From Gonatopus flavifemur (Eukaryota; Arthropoda; Insecta; Hymenoptera; Dryinidae), in the NCBI GenBank assembly GCA_018340375.1, contig JAFFJZ010000006.1, forward strand, positions 23,070,001 to 23,134,000: a stretch of DNA of 64,000 nucleotides. Direction: 5' to 3'. Under the pieces are notes generated by a model, which searched no databases, was not told the DNA's origin, and saw only the letters and a list, made by a program, of their open reading frames with translations. Positions 1 to 12,349 of the stretch are shown piece by piece. The position numbers and the translations under genes were made by a program. Positions within the stretch are counted from its first letter, which is position 1; each line of letters begins with the position of its first letter.

Positions 1-3000
1 TTTCCATTTACCATTCTCCCACAATGAGCTTTGATCCACTGCGCATTCAGTGATTGTGAATACACGGTAATTTATAAAGCAATTCACTATTTTCATTCAA
101 CCAATAATCATTGAATTATTCTTCTTTTCTTTACCAAAGAAGGACAAGAACAAAAAGTTCCAAAAGATTTGTCTTCGTCAGTCTTTGATGACCCGTTAAA
201 TAAATTCACCAACACTTTTTGTTTCTTCGTACACAGAAAGATATCACATTAAATCACTTATAATTCTTCTTTATTATATATTCTGAAGTATGAGGATCTT
301 CAGGCACACAACAACAGAGATGATTTTTCCGAAAAAGAGCTTTGTAGGAAACACTAGAAAATTTGAGTAGCAAAATCTTCACTTTAACACGACACGATAG
401 AATATTATACGAAACAGCGTTTTGTACAAAATACTAAATTATAAATAACTCGCCCTGCTGATAAATGTGTATGTATGTATATATTAGAGCAGTCGATTAA
501 CAAAATTGCAACTAACGAGTAAGTGATTCGTTATTCATATACATTATATGTATATGATCTTCGAGATTTCGAATCATCACAAATGTACTCCACCACGGAT
601 GATTATGGATTCAAAGAGGATAATTATTCGCTTATAAAACGTGCGTCCTATGTATGTGACGGAGCGGGAAGGACTTTCGTCCAGGACGGGTTCGATGCGC
701 GCACTGGGGATGAGAAAACAACCAGGGAACAACCCAGAAGAGCACAGAGATCGAAGGAGGGAAAGGGAGAGGTTAACTGGTTGACGAGGGAAAACTTGTG
801 TGTGCAAAAGAGAGGGAGAGAGGAAAAGAGAAATTACAGAGCGCGCAAGCTTAAAGCTCGTTCTCTCTGACCAACTTCAAAATACGAGTGTGCAAAGGGA
901 GTACGCAAAATTGCTTGAAACCACGATTAGTGTGTTTTCATGTGTATAAACAGGAGACAATTTTAATTGAATCTAGATAACGTATTATCCTCCGACTCGT
1001 GCTCCATTTTGGGATTTTGCGTTGTCAAATTTGGTGCTAATGGAATGATACAATGTTATCTCGAGGGGATGTAAGATATTCTCCTCTACGGATGGAACGA
1101 AAGCACGAAATTTGAAACATCGTTAAACTACGCAAAGCTTCCTTCCAAAAAAGACCAAGTCTTGGGAATTTCCAATTGAAATTTATTGACTTGGTCGTGT
1201 GAAAAACAGCAGTGAATTTAAATGAAAATTTCCCACACGAACTCATTCGAAGGTTGAAGCTCTTCCTCCACTCTTGAAGCAAATTTCCAATCACTGCAAT
1301 TGACAAACCTCGCGCAGAAAGACGCGGCTTCTGAGGCTCAACGCTTTACCCTCATCCCCTGCAGTTCTTTTACGGAAAGTTTCAAAGGAATTCGTAATGA
1401 ATTATTGGAAAATCGCCACGAAACGGCCACGCTAGTGTATTCAGTATTTTCAGAAACTTTACACTGGAGAAAGTAATCGGTGCGAATTGAAGTCCATCCC
1501 AAATCATTTTCACATCACAACAACTCGGATTGGATTTCTTGGGAATATTTTCGGGGTAATTTGCAGTCTGTACTTGCCACAGTGTATCAATCGTGTTGGA
1601 CTTCTTAAAAATCTCATGACCTGTGCCAATCTTCGTCTGCGAGTTATGCTATTCTTCTTCAAACTCCACGAGCTGTGTACTAATCTTCGTTAGAATCTAT
1701 GAACCGTGCTATTCTTCGTTAGAGCTTGTGAACTGAACTGTTGTTCGTAAAAGGCGTCGATATGAAGACTTACTGTTCTCCGATATTTTATGTATACGAA
1801 CCTAGATGCTCTTTCAACGCTCAATAGAACGCAAAGGAATTGAGTAGGTTTCTTTAGCATGTTGTATCTTATAGAGCGTTTTGCAATCTCGAAAATGAAT
1901 CTATTTAAATTCATATCGAATGATTCAAATTGTGATCTTCTACTTCTTTACATTACTCGTACATACAAGCTAACATGCAGGAAGATATAGCAAAAATCAG
2001 AACTTGAAAAGTAATTTTCTCTGAAAATGCATATATTTTTGCAACATTTGTATTATAAAAATTCCTTAGCATATATACATCGTAATTTTATAATTTTCAT
2101 TTATTTTTCCTTTCTCATTCAGGAAAGAACGGAGAGAGAGCTGCAAATATTTTGAAATATACGTTCTACGCTCATCCCCCAGCTCTCTTGTTTATTATCA
2201 TTGTAATTCCAAATTATACAATATCAAGTTATTTCCTTTTCTCATTATATCAAATATACGTCAAATATTATCGTTTATATTATACTAGTTAGGGTTGATT
2301 TCGATAATCACTTTTGAAAATCACTTTTTACATAATGATGATGAAAGTGTCTTGAAAATATTTTTAATTGAAAACTAAGAATCAATACAGCGAATAAGTA
2401 TATTCAGGCAGTGATGAGAGTAAAAAAGAAATCCTGTTGTTTCAATTCATTTGAATTCAATCTGTATGCAATTTTTTTTTCCTCGTTCTCTGGGTATCAT
2501 GCACTTCAAAGTTGAAAGCACCATATCGAGATTTGAGATACTAACATAATCAAAGTATTGAATAAATAATGAAATGTAATAATACAACATAAAACTATCT
2601 AAACGCAATATTTTCACGAACATTAGAACGGAAATAAATTGTAATTATTGACCTATCAAACACTGATTAAAACCAAGCACCAGTTCTTGAATTTATTTCT
2701 TTTTCTATATATTCCATCAACTTTTTTATGTCTATATTCGTAGTATCATTTATATATTGTATATATAAATTTTTTCCTATCATCTAAATTCGCTGGAGTT
2801 GGCAAGCAAAATAAAAAATTTTTCAATTAATTCAAAATGATATCCCTCTAGATACATAACATACGACATGCGCGGTATTGGAAATACCTTTGCGCAAACC
2901 TCTTTTTTTTCCCCCATTGAAACTGAATAAACAAACAATTTTTCTTCAAACTAATTTATTTGTAAGCTGTACGTATAGCAGCGTATGGAACGAAAATATT

Positions 3001-3729
3001 CTCCAAACGTTTTCTTAGTTTCGTTCGTTCCCTTTTTCCGTGAATCAGTTAGTTCATTGTGCCAATATTGCAAATGATCTCATATATTCCTTCAGTCTAT
3101 TCATCTTTCTTATCGAGTAAATACAACTTGTATAAAAAAAAAGATGATCATAAAAAACTTGTATTGTAAATGTCTTTCGAAAATCCATCGAGAGAATTCA
3201 GTGTTTGATAACACAATGATCACAAACGTAATATAGCGTATTCATAAACATTTCTCAATATATCAAGTATTGTTACATTTATAGAGATAGACCATTGCCG
3301 TTACATGAAAATATTATGAAATGGGGGTTAAAAAATCGTTGAAAATATAAATATATTTGCTCTAAATTTCTTTGAACTTATCACTCTGATAAAATTCTAA
3401 GGGAAAGAATTAAAATATTCTTTAAAACGTTTGAATACAAACTTTCAATTCCATAGATTGAGTAGTAAAAATAATACATAAAATTGTACTAGAAAAAAAG
3501 ATCATAGTTGTCAAGATTTTGTACAGATTCAGTGACATAGTAATTAAAAATTAATATGTATGTAGGGTATTAATAATTATTCTTGTTATTCTATCATTCT
3601 TATGGTGAAAAAAATTTTTTTTCTCAAATAACAAGAATACAAAATATTACGTATCAAAAGATAAAAAAAGAACAGAGAGGACAAAACAGAATATGTAATA
3701 TTTCGTGTTATAATTGAAACAAGAATATA
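1..3729. other. Intergenic AT-rich sequence, no gene recognised
   Basis: No reading frame here resembles a known protein and none has convincing splice context. Bases about 640-870 are richer in G and A than the surroundings and could belong to an untranslated exon or promoter, but nothing proves it. The part from about 1.9 to 3.7 kb is very AT-rich and without clear repeats. It probably holds the 3' flank of the minus-strand gene that ends at 3730. Confidence 0.5.
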
Positions 3730-4068
3730 TTACGATAATAATTTTTCAAATAATCCAATGAGAACATTCAGTTTGACACCAAACTTATCACCAGGATGAA
3801 TAATTTCATAAACTAATTTTTGAATGAAAAGCCAAATTTGACAACCATGTTGCGGATACGCACAGTCTGTCACTTGGAACAATTTGAACGTTAAATCAAC
3901 CGCATGCAACGCCGATTCAACTTCGAACTTCACGTCGTCCACTATCACATAAATGGTAGTCAAATTTGTCACTGGTCCTACGAAAACAATTAGGGGTTGT
4001 AATACTAAACCTTTTATCCTTAATTCCTCACGTTGGTTTTGTAGAGTGGTCTCTAAATCTGCCGGTGA
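3730..4068 (-). CDS. SAMD3-like gene, last coding exon
   Basis: Acceptor TCTTCTTTTCAG leads to SPADLETTLQNQREELRIKG and then the family-typical block VGPVTNLTTIYVIVDDVKFEVESALHAVDLTFKLF, with a TAA stop at 3732-3730. This is residues 500-611. The phase 0 junction agrees with the donor of the previous exon. Confidence 0.75.
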   Translation of the reverse strand, partial: SPADLETTLQNQREELRIKGLVLQPLIVFVGPVTNLTTIYVIVDDVKFEVESALHAVDLTFKLFQVTDCAYPQHGCQIWLFIQKLVYEIIHPGDKFGVKLNVLIGLFEKLLS

Positions 4069-7000
4069 CTGAAAAGAAGAATGATACTGATATAGAAATC
4101 GAATTACTCTATTTCAGCTACGATAATATGAAAAACTCTTACATCAACTTGTAGAATAAAAGATTGTCTCATCTCCAATTGGGATGGTTTTTTGTGTCTT
4201 CTCTCGCTGCTTGCGTCTCTTTCAAAATTTTTGGTTTTCTGACGTTTTTTTGGAGGAACGTAGGACAGTTGTGATGGGGTTATGATGTATGTTAATAGCA
4301 GCCAAAGAACTGCGTCTTGATTTTCTGGAAAGGAACAGATTATTTTCATTCTCAGATGTAGAAATATGAGCTGCCAATGAAAACATGAACGGATTCGACA
4401 TGCAAGTATCCTAAACAGCGTTCATCAGAAACTTCCAAGACATGCACAAATATGGTAATTTCTGAAATGATCCAATATTTCTCATTAAAATCAAGGCATT
4501 GATTTTAATTTAAATACATTTCACGATGGGTGCCTGCGTGCGTATTTCTTAATTTTTCATCGTCTGTTCTATGAAGCTTTTCGAATCGTTTCACTTTGAT
4601 CTTCAGATATCTAAAAACATCTTATGTCAGTTTGGTTTAAAAAATTAGATCCACACAGGAAATAAAACGTGATCAACTAAAAGCCAAATTCAATCAACTG
4701 GTTAGTTTTACAATCCATGGTTTTCAGTGTGTCCAATAAAGTGACGAGCAAATGGAAAATATGACTGAGATGTTGGATGATTCTCTGAAACGTTTGTATT
4801 CTCAGAAAACAAACCCGTTGCAAAATCCTCATCATTCCAGATGAAACAACCTCATGGATTCAGATTCGGAAGCTGAATCAAAACGTATAAAATCGATCTA
4901 TTATGCGATTTCATGGAAATTTCACCACAGGGAAACCAAAAGACTCTCCAATGAGAAATTAAAAAAAGCTAATATCCAATATCTACACAACATTAATCTC
5001 GGAACTCGATTTGAGATGTAAAACTGGTCTGTACTGAACGTTCTCCAACACATTTTCATACTCGTTTTTGAAACAAAAACATTTTTCATGCCTCACCGAA
5101 GAATCAAGGTCTAGAGTTGGTGAAAATTCCTCACAACTGAACATTAGAAATTGAATTGAGCGAAAAAATATTTCATAAGCATAATAATTGTCGAAAAAGT
5201 AATCGATCACCTTAAAAATTTATCGAACTTCAATTGATCAAACCACAAAATTCAACGAGTTATAATAATAACAACTATATGAGAAGAATATATAGTTTGC
5301 ATACAGTACCTACCCTGTACTCTTTTCTATTTTACTCGGTTGTTAATTGAACGGAATTGTTGAAAATTTATGATCGAATGCAATCTTTGTGTAAAATTTT
5401 GACCACATTCGATGAAATATATTCAAATTCACAGCATATATTATTCAACGATTGAAGGGCTCTAAAGTATAGTCAAAAGAAGCGTGTGAGATTTTGTATA
5501 TAATGGAGGAGAGAATGTTTAAATCAAAATTTAACATACGTTATATTGAGTATTTACGTTTGATATTTACATTCACTCATGCGAATCCTTCTAATTCACA
5601 ATCGATCACATGCAATTCTATATACCATACAATTTTGCAACTTAATTCCTCATCCCGTCAATAAGTAAGTACAGTAATTTTGAAAAACTTGCACTCTGTA
5701 TACGAAATCAGAACTGTAACGCTCGATACATTGATTAAAAACAAATTCTTCCGATGAATCTCATATTCCGATCAATCATACAATTCGAGAAATACTCAAT
5801 GCACTCTCTATCCAACATCTGAAATAAATCTTCAAAACACGTGATAATTAACCTCTGGATAAATGCGGCAGTTGCTGTATTAATTCATTAGCTGTGACGT
5901 CCGAAGGTTTATATTCTCCCTCTATCAAGTGCTTGATGCAATTCCGTAGACTGTCCCACTTATCAAATAGCAGAGATTGTTTACCAGGGTACAATCTAGC
6001 AAAATCATGTTGCAGCTAAAACATACAAGAAAATCGTCGTGTTACACAAGTTACAATTTTGTCTGGACGTGCTAAAAATGCATTAGTATAATTAACCAGT
6101 TCAGGTCCAAGCGTTTGTCTCAAACATTTATAACGTTCGAAATACTGGAACACCGTGGTGCTGTCTTTCATGAATTCTTTCCTCCTCGCATTAAAAGTTT
6201 CCTCCCAAAAAGAAGCTACAGTTTTCCAAGGCTGAATGTTCTCTTTCAACCATTGCATTTTATACTCTTCATCGTCTAAACAATGAGAGGCAGTATTGAA
6301 AACATGTAGCAAGCATTTCAAATGTATGGAATGTTCATAATTACCAGTTATCAAGTGTAATTCACGCTTTTTATTCGCTTTTTCAGCTTTGTTCATCAAT
6401 ATTCCAGCATCTTTCATACACTTTTTCACATAATTGTAATTTTCAAGTAACTTTCCGGAAGCATTAGTCTTGATGTATCCATCGCTGCAGTAGGGAATAT
6501 AATAAACTCCTGGATTCTCGTTGAATATGATGCCTATATCATTCGCTAAATTTTGAAATCTTTTCGAGGAAATCCTGAAGAGAGAAAATTTGTTATAAAG
6601 AAATAATGTGGAGGGGGTGAGCAAGACAAAACGATTCCTACTTGAAATTAGACAATTCCTCTCCATCCTCGAGTTCCGCTAAAGCTTTGTCTCTTTCCCT
6701 GCCAATAATTTTCCTCACTAATAAGTTCTTCAGATTCATAGGTAGTTTATTCGTCCTTTTATACGACGATAAGATTATTTTTCCATCGTAATCGCTCTCC
6801 AAGAACTGTAAGAGATCGGTAGAAAGAGGTCGATTTATTTTAATGGAATTATCGCCCATGGATTTATTGGCATGAACGGTCTTAGAGTCCGAAGAACACG
6901 AAGATTGATCCGAATCCTCGAGCGAGTGCATGTCGCTTTCACTTTTAATTACCATATGATGCATTGGGGGAATATGATGAGACGAGTAAGCTGAAGAATT

Positions 7001-7315
7001 GAATGAATCGGTCAATCTAGACGTGCCTGGGATGACAGATGAATGATGAAATGCGGAACTATTGGCATTGTCCATCATCAAACCAGATACTATTGATGTA
7101 CTTGGCGAATCATCGCTACGGGAGACGTATGGGTTGTCCGATATGACATTACCACTGTTCCAGAACTGTGCCGTTTCTTTGTGCAATAATCTGTTTTGCG
7201 GTACAATTTGAATTTTACATTGATTTTGTTTCGAACATAAGTCGTAGCTAGGATCTACCGCTTCTTGCTTGACATCAACGAAACGTGGGCTCTGGTGCAC
7301 ACCTGATAAAATCAT
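3730..7315 (-). CDS. SAMD3-like uncharacterised protein, five coding exons (5' end uncertain)
   Basis: The exons, in transcription order, are 7315-6642, 6574-6097, 6015-5853, 4324-4143 and 4068-3730. Splice phases agree at every junction and give 611 codons. Residues 1-160 are low-complexity, rich in Ser, Asp and His, with two possible SUMO-type sites (VKQE near 15-18, IKSE near 123-126). The conserved part starts near 165 with STDLLQFLESDYDGK and NLLVRKIIGRE. It continues with a segment around GVYYIPY (247-253), then LLQHDFARLYPGK (from 384), a basic PPKKRQK stretch (463-469, possible nuclear signal) and an end block with IVFVGPVTNLTTIYVIVDDV. From memory, this order matches uncharacterised arthropod and fish SAMD3-like proteins, in which the helical start is sometimes called a SAM-like domain. 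Biochemical role is unknown. An acceptor-like site at 7304-7303 suggests that the true start may lie in an upstream exon instead of the ATG at 7315. Confidence 0.75.
4143..4324 (-). CDS. SAMD3-like gene, fourth visible coding exon
   Basis: Acceptor TTCCTTTCCAG and donor GAT/GTAAGA bound 182 bases, which encode residues 439-499. The exon starts ENQDAVLWLLLTYI, holds the basic PPKKRQK and ERRHKKP stretches, and ends in MRQSFILQVD. The preceding intron is about 1.5 kb, the longest visible in this gene. Confidence 0.65.
5853..6015 (-). CDS. SAMD3-like gene, third visible coding exon
   Basis: Acceptor TATGTTTTAG and donor AGAG/GTTAAT bound 54 codons plus one base. The peptide runs LQHDFARLYPGK to QQLPHLSR (residues 385-438). 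Without splicing, the frame would stop one codon after Arg438. The single leftover G joins the AA of the next exon to give Glu439. Confidence 0.65.
6097..6574 (-). CDS. SAMD3-like gene, second visible coding exon
   Basis: The acceptor is CTCTCTTCAG and the first base completes the Lys codon from the previous exon. The exon encodes residues 226-384, from ISSKRFQNLAND to LRQTLGPEL, and ends at the donor CTG/GTTAAT. The reading frame stays open into the intron (stop at 6016), but using the donors further on would leave introns of only 30-39 bases. The chosen donor gives an 81-base intron and the family-like join GPEL-LQHDF. Confidence 0.7.
6642..7315 (-). CDS. SAMD3-like gene, first visible coding exon
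   Basis: It encodes residues 1-225, ending with two bases of a Lys codon before a GT donor (GTAGGA). An in-frame ATG lies at 7315, but TTTTATCAG just inside it could act as an acceptor, with coding from 7302. The exon carries the disordered N-terminus and the helical block NLLVRKIIGRERDKALAELE. Confidence 0.7.
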
Positions 7316-9836
7316 TATAGCATTTTCATTAGGTTTTTATTGCATATTCTCAATTAAATAACAACAAAATTATCAATTTGTTTGAACATGACGTTTTTAA
7401 AGATATACTTTGCCCCGAATCTGTTGAACTCTATTGAAATCAAGTATTTGTACACAAGAAATTTTTATTTTCGACTCAAATTTCAACTATCATTATTGAT
7501 TCTATTCCCAATTTTGGTATGGCTCTGATGAAATTATAGGATAAAAAAGTGACAACCTATTCTCTTGTTCCATTCAGAAATCTCGTGGAAGGGATTGGAG
7601 TAATTTTTAGGATTAGATTTCAACATTTCTCTTTTTCTAGTTTCTTAGAACAAGAACAGGTTTAAATAAGATTGACGAGGATGACCAGATTCTGATTGAA
7701 TCTTTTAGAAAAAATCTCCATAGAAATTCATATTTCTAATTCACAAAATTTCAAACCACAATTTTCGCAATCCTATACATCTTAATTCTTATGTTTAATC
7801 ATACTTTAAATACAATTTTCAATTCCTATGCGATACTATACGATCTAACGATCAAAAAAACTTGTTCTATTTTGCTTCACGATTTCAAATTTTATTTTAA
7901 ATTCCATGAATTTTTCTGTGGATTTTGGTGTGATTACGAATGAGAAGGTTCAAGGTATCGCTCGTAGGAATCTCAGCTCCATCCAAAAACTTGCTACTCA
8001 TTTCAAAAATGCAAGATCAATAGTAATAATTCTTTCCCAAACAAAAAGCGATTATAAGTCTTATTTTTATGAAATATTAAACTATAATCATGATATTTAT
8101 CGTAATACCGTTACTTGATTCATCAGACTTTTTAGATAACTGATCCATAGTTGAATCCATAAAACCAGAAGCTGGTATCGATGATTATGGAAGAGCCGAA
8201 TTGGGTCCTCGAATATCGCAAGACACCCAAACTTCAGAAAACGATTCTATCTGAGAAAAACCAAACAAGGGAATATGAAATATTTGATTCTATGGTTACA
8301 AAGTCATTGAACTCACCTTTATGAACTTGTATATCGATCGCTATACATAATGAAGGAACACTGATATCGAAGTATTTGACATTGTATCTATGTTAAATAT
8401 TTCATTCGATACAACAAAATATCCTACAAAAGTCATTTGTGGATGGAATACGCAAGACTTGAACTCTAAAATCGTATCTCATTACAATGCACCAACAATA
8501 GCCATACGCAACGTACATGTAATACATACTTTGCGAAAGAAACAATTTATAACATTCATCGTAATTCAACTGGTATAATCGTTTCCAACACTATTTATCA
8601 TCGATAACATGATAATCATGGCATACGATAAAATACTTCCTCCTCGACCAACCGTTCTTGTAATAAAATTGTTAATTGTCATAAACCTAACCTCAATTAC
8701 TTTTTCTATCCCTTGAGAACACCTGTTGAGTAAAATGCTGTCCCATTAAATCACAAGAATTTTTCAATTCCATCCAAAGTAATTCAACGATCGTGTAGAA
8801 ATTTAGCATTAATCTTTACCCAAGGTTATATCGGTTCACGGTTTTTTTTATTATAATATCTGAATACATAAATTGTCATCTGGTCTTGGTATTGATTAAG
8901 GAAGTGATTTATGATCCTACGATATCGACCTTTTACTCGATTCAAAACTTGAACGCTCGCAGATCTCAATTAATGACGAACAATCGTCTTTTGCACTCGT
9001 GAAAACTTGGAAATAATAATTTCATTTCTGTGTGGAATAAATATTGTGTACACATTTCGCGTTATCGTGATGAAGGTACAAAAGAATCAACAACAAATCC
9101 AAGTGACATCTAGCGGGAAGGTTCAGAGGATCACAGTCCGTACACGGATCGCCATCTGATGGTGAAGTTCAGTTTCGCGGTTGGATCAGTTGGATGTACA
9201 TTTTGTCTTTCATCTGCACCGTCGATTGGGATGAGATGAAGATACGTGGTTTGGATCCATCGGAGCATTGTAGAGAAGAAAAAATAACATTCTAGACGAC
9301 TGCTGTTGCTTTTAGAGCACAGATTCCGTTCCTTCGTTCAACGTTCCGTTCCTGCAGGTTATATCATTTTAATAATTCAGGTGAAGTAACGGAATTGATT
9401 CTTTTTCCCACAGTCGAAATCAACGTACACAAGTTCCCCATTGGACAACAAGAAGCAAACTTTCTCATGAGGATTTATATATTTTTTAAGACATCTCATA
9501 TGTTTCTGATGTTTTGTTGCAGATAAATGTGCTTGAAGTATTGCGTGAAGAGGAATTGAATTCTTGACCAAATAACTGCATATTTTTACATACCCAGCCA
9601 ATAAAATCAAGGCAGCGATGCTACTGTTTACTAATACATTCAAAAGTTCCTTGTACATACATGACCTCATTTATGTGTGGAAATGGAAGCGATTTGGTAG
9701 TATTTTACTTGGAGTACCACTTGGTAGCGATCCCTGATAATGCTGGTGGCGCTGAGGCTGTGCTATGTTATAAATCCAAACATATATGCGCTATGGTAGC
9801 ATGCAATCTCAAGGCAATGAAAAAGCTACTGAGTTG
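7316..9836. other. Upstream flank of the SAMD3-like gene, no further gene supported
   Basis: This stretch lies 5' of the minus-strand gene and may contain untranslated exons or its promoter. Bases 9100-9350 are GC-richer than the surroundings and include two motifs resembling CTCF sites. No open frame here resembles a known protein. Confidence 0.4.
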
Positions 9837-10072
9837 CCCTGGTTGAAAGAATCCATTGAATCTGACAAATGAAATTCAATGAGATTTGGTCAGAACATTG
9901 TCCAAGTTTAATCGTAATTTAGTGAGATTTGGCCAGATTCAACGAGATTCACATGAAAGTTCTGACCAAATCTCATTGAAAAATCACTGGTGAGATTTGG
10001 TCAGAACATTGTCCAGGTTCAATTGTAATTGATTGAGAATTGGTGACAATCAATGGGTTCTTTTAACCAGGG
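9837..10072. repeat. Palindromic element with CCCTGG...CCAGGG ends
   Basis: The left end CCCTGGTTGAAAGAATCCAT pairs with the right end, which reads the same in reverse complement except for a few changes. Inside, GATTTGGTCAGAACATTGTCC occurs in near-identical form twice in direct orientation, and its complement lies between. No coding capacity. Probably a non-autonomous DNA element. Confidence 0.7.
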
Positions 10073-10082
10073 TGCTACTAAG

Positions 10083-10185
10083 AGTGACAAATTTTTCAAA
10101 ATTGTATATAATTTATATATAATTCAATATAGTTTACATATAATTACATAAAAATTATGTACAATTTTGAAAATTTGTCCATTAT
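10083..10185. repeat. AT-rich hairpin repeat (TTATATATAATT family)
   Basis: ACAAATTTTTCAAAATTGTA at the left pairs with the complement near 10160-10180. Similar AT-rich hairpins lie near 41206-41250, 55806-55896 and 63945-64000. Confidence 0.5.
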
Positions 10186-10340
10186 CTTCATTCCTCACGA
10201 GAAAATTAAAAGGTAAAATTTTTATAGAAAATCTATCAAATTTTCATCAGCACTCTGTAAAAATTGGATACTTTTTCTAATGATTCTGTTGAAGAATCCT
10301 CATCATTGTTCAAAATCTATTCACTCTATTTAAATTGTCC

Positions 10341-10497
10341 CCCTGGCAAAAACGCGAACAGATTTGGATGAAAATCTGCAGAAGGATACAAAAATAGGAT
10401 TGAAACAGATTGAAATACAATCCACTTTTATTCGTTTCAATCCTATCTTTCTATCCATCGGCAAATCTTTATCCGAATCTATCCGCGTTTTTACATT
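10341..10497. repeat. Palindromic element with CCCTGG left end
   Basis: CCCTGGCAAAAACGCG at the left matches the complement of CGCGTTTTTACATTG at the right, where the final CCAGGG has decayed. The interior repeats short forms of GGATTGAAAC and GGATAGATTCGGAT on both strands. Confidence 0.55.
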
Positions 10498-10999
10498 GTT
10501 GTCTGGTTTTGAACGGTTGTTGTCTCATAAAAACTAGCCAGAAACTCCAACCATCTTTCTACTCGATTTTGCCCGGAATATGTAAATTGGAAGATCCAGT
10601 TGCAACCTGACAGAAAGTCCTTAACAGTTTCCGATTGGATATCACAGATTGAGAATTTCCAACACCCTAGTTTCAAACAAAAACCCATTGATTCTGGCCA
10701 AATTTTATCAACTTATGAGTCTATCAGATTGGACCAACCTTTTCTCATGCATAATGACGATTGAATCCAATGAGATAGATAATCAAGCGAGTGTATTAAT
10801 CAAATTCCCAGCAACATTGTGAAAATTGGACAAAAGTTGATCCACTTCTGTGTGGGAATAGCGTTGTTGAATTAAAGATCTAGGAATAAATTATATAAAA
10901 ACACATATCATAATAATTCAGCTATTACTTTCTTTTTCCCTCTCCGACCATAAATAGAGGGAATTGAAATAGCATATGCATACATGGACGTACTCTTTC

Positions 11000-11376
11000 A
11001 TTCAATCAATGCTGTCCCCTCCATTGATCAAGGGTGAACACATAGTGTTTTGCAGACTTTGCGGCGTCGGCGCGTTATGAATTCCGCTTGAATCGCCTAT
11101 CATCGCCACCACCGTTACTACCACACTACCACAGTTCGATCTTTCTCGTTAGAGCCCCAAGAATTCCTCACAGTATTATCTCTCCAATTGACCATTGGCA
11201 TCAAATAACAAAAGAGAATCTATCAAGAACAACTTAAAACGTGTCAAAGTATTGACCGTTTCTTTACTCATCGTTTATCCAATTCGTAGTGGGTGTTTTG
11301 TTTTCGATATTTTGTCATTTCGTGGATGCTGTGCTCATTTGTTTAACAATTCAACTTGAACGTGCTTAACGCGAGA
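11000..11376 (+). promoter_or_regulatory. Possible untranslated first exon and promoter region
   Basis: This is a GC-richer island in AT-rich DNA (GGCGTCGGCGCG, then a run of ACCACC triplets). It ends in a good donor-like GAGAG/GTGAGA. It could be an untranslated first exon of a gene whose body lies outside the window. This is inference only; no coding frame supports it. Confidence 0.2.
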
Positions 11377-12218
11377 GGTGAGAGACGTTCACCTGGTTTT
11401 TATATACTTTTTTTTCATAATTTTCTCTTTCAATTGTCCTTTCGTTGTCCAATCTTCGGTTTCTTTGGATAATATCCTCTGGAAAAAGAGTGATTCAGAA
11501 ATGAAATATTAATCAAATCAATGCAGAAAATTGCATCGATGTAAAAATGTGAAGCTTCAAATTCAATTATGTTATATGCAGTAGACTTCGGTTCACTACG
11601 TCCTTCAAGAAAACGAATTGATCTTCACGAATGTAAACAAATTAGGGGCATGCGCGGTGCTGCCTGCCATTTTATGTCTCTCGTTGTTTTTGAGATGTTA
11701 CAGATGGAATTCACGAACATCGTGAGTCACCAATTGCCCTGACAATATAACAGTTTATCACTCACGCACGAGAAATTAAGTGCCCTATTAATCAAGAGCA
11801 ACAGTTTCAACATCGGGTCATCAATTGTTTGTATATTTTCTGACGACATGTTCTTGATTTATAATTATGAAATGTCACATTCAAGTCATTCAGATTGCAA
11901 CAAATTCTATTTTGTACACTTGTTATCCAAGAAAGGAAATTAAAATTTCGGATAATCGGCTAATGCGCTATAAAAAGGTCGAGGTTGTATCGCGTTCAGG
12001 TTGAAAATATTCGCAACACATTCTTCGCACGAAATGGAAGACTTTTTTCCATGTATTTTCGTGCAAATTAATTTATAGATACTTGAAAATGCAGTTGTAA
12101 AACAATATTAAAATATCGTATTTGTAATTTCAGTTTGTGATGAAAAATTGTCAAGTCGAGGTATTAAAAAATTCATACACCGCCAAAGAAGACGAGATCG
12201 CTTAGAGTGAAGAACGCA

Positions 12219-12349
12219 CCGGGGTGCATTATTCTGGTCCCCCGGTGGTCAGTTCGGGCCTGTGTACATATCGTCGACTTATACTACTAGATAAGGGGTT
12301 AATGCTTTCAGATTTGACACGGAAACCTACTCACACGTGTCAAATCTGA
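12219..12349. other. GC-rich block with two short hairpins
   Basis: ACCGGGGTGC pairs partly with GGTCCCCCGGT at 12238-12248. Then TCAGATTTGACACG (12308-12321) pairs perfectly over 14 bases with CGTGTCAAATCTGA (12336-12349), leaving a 14-base loop. The block stands out from its AT-rich surroundings. It may be a structured RNA or a regulatory palindrome; I recognise no known family. Confidence 0.35.

Noticed and set aside
523..870. 115-codon open frame on the plus strand
   Set aside because: Low-complexity Arg/Glu/Lys-rich translation of purine-rich DNA, with no recognised motif.
6016..6096. Extension of the SAMD3-like second exon (VNYTNAFLARPDKIVTCVTRR)
   Set aside because: It is an open read-through into the intron. 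Later donors would leave introns of 30-39 bases, and the join GPEL-LQHDF fits the family better.
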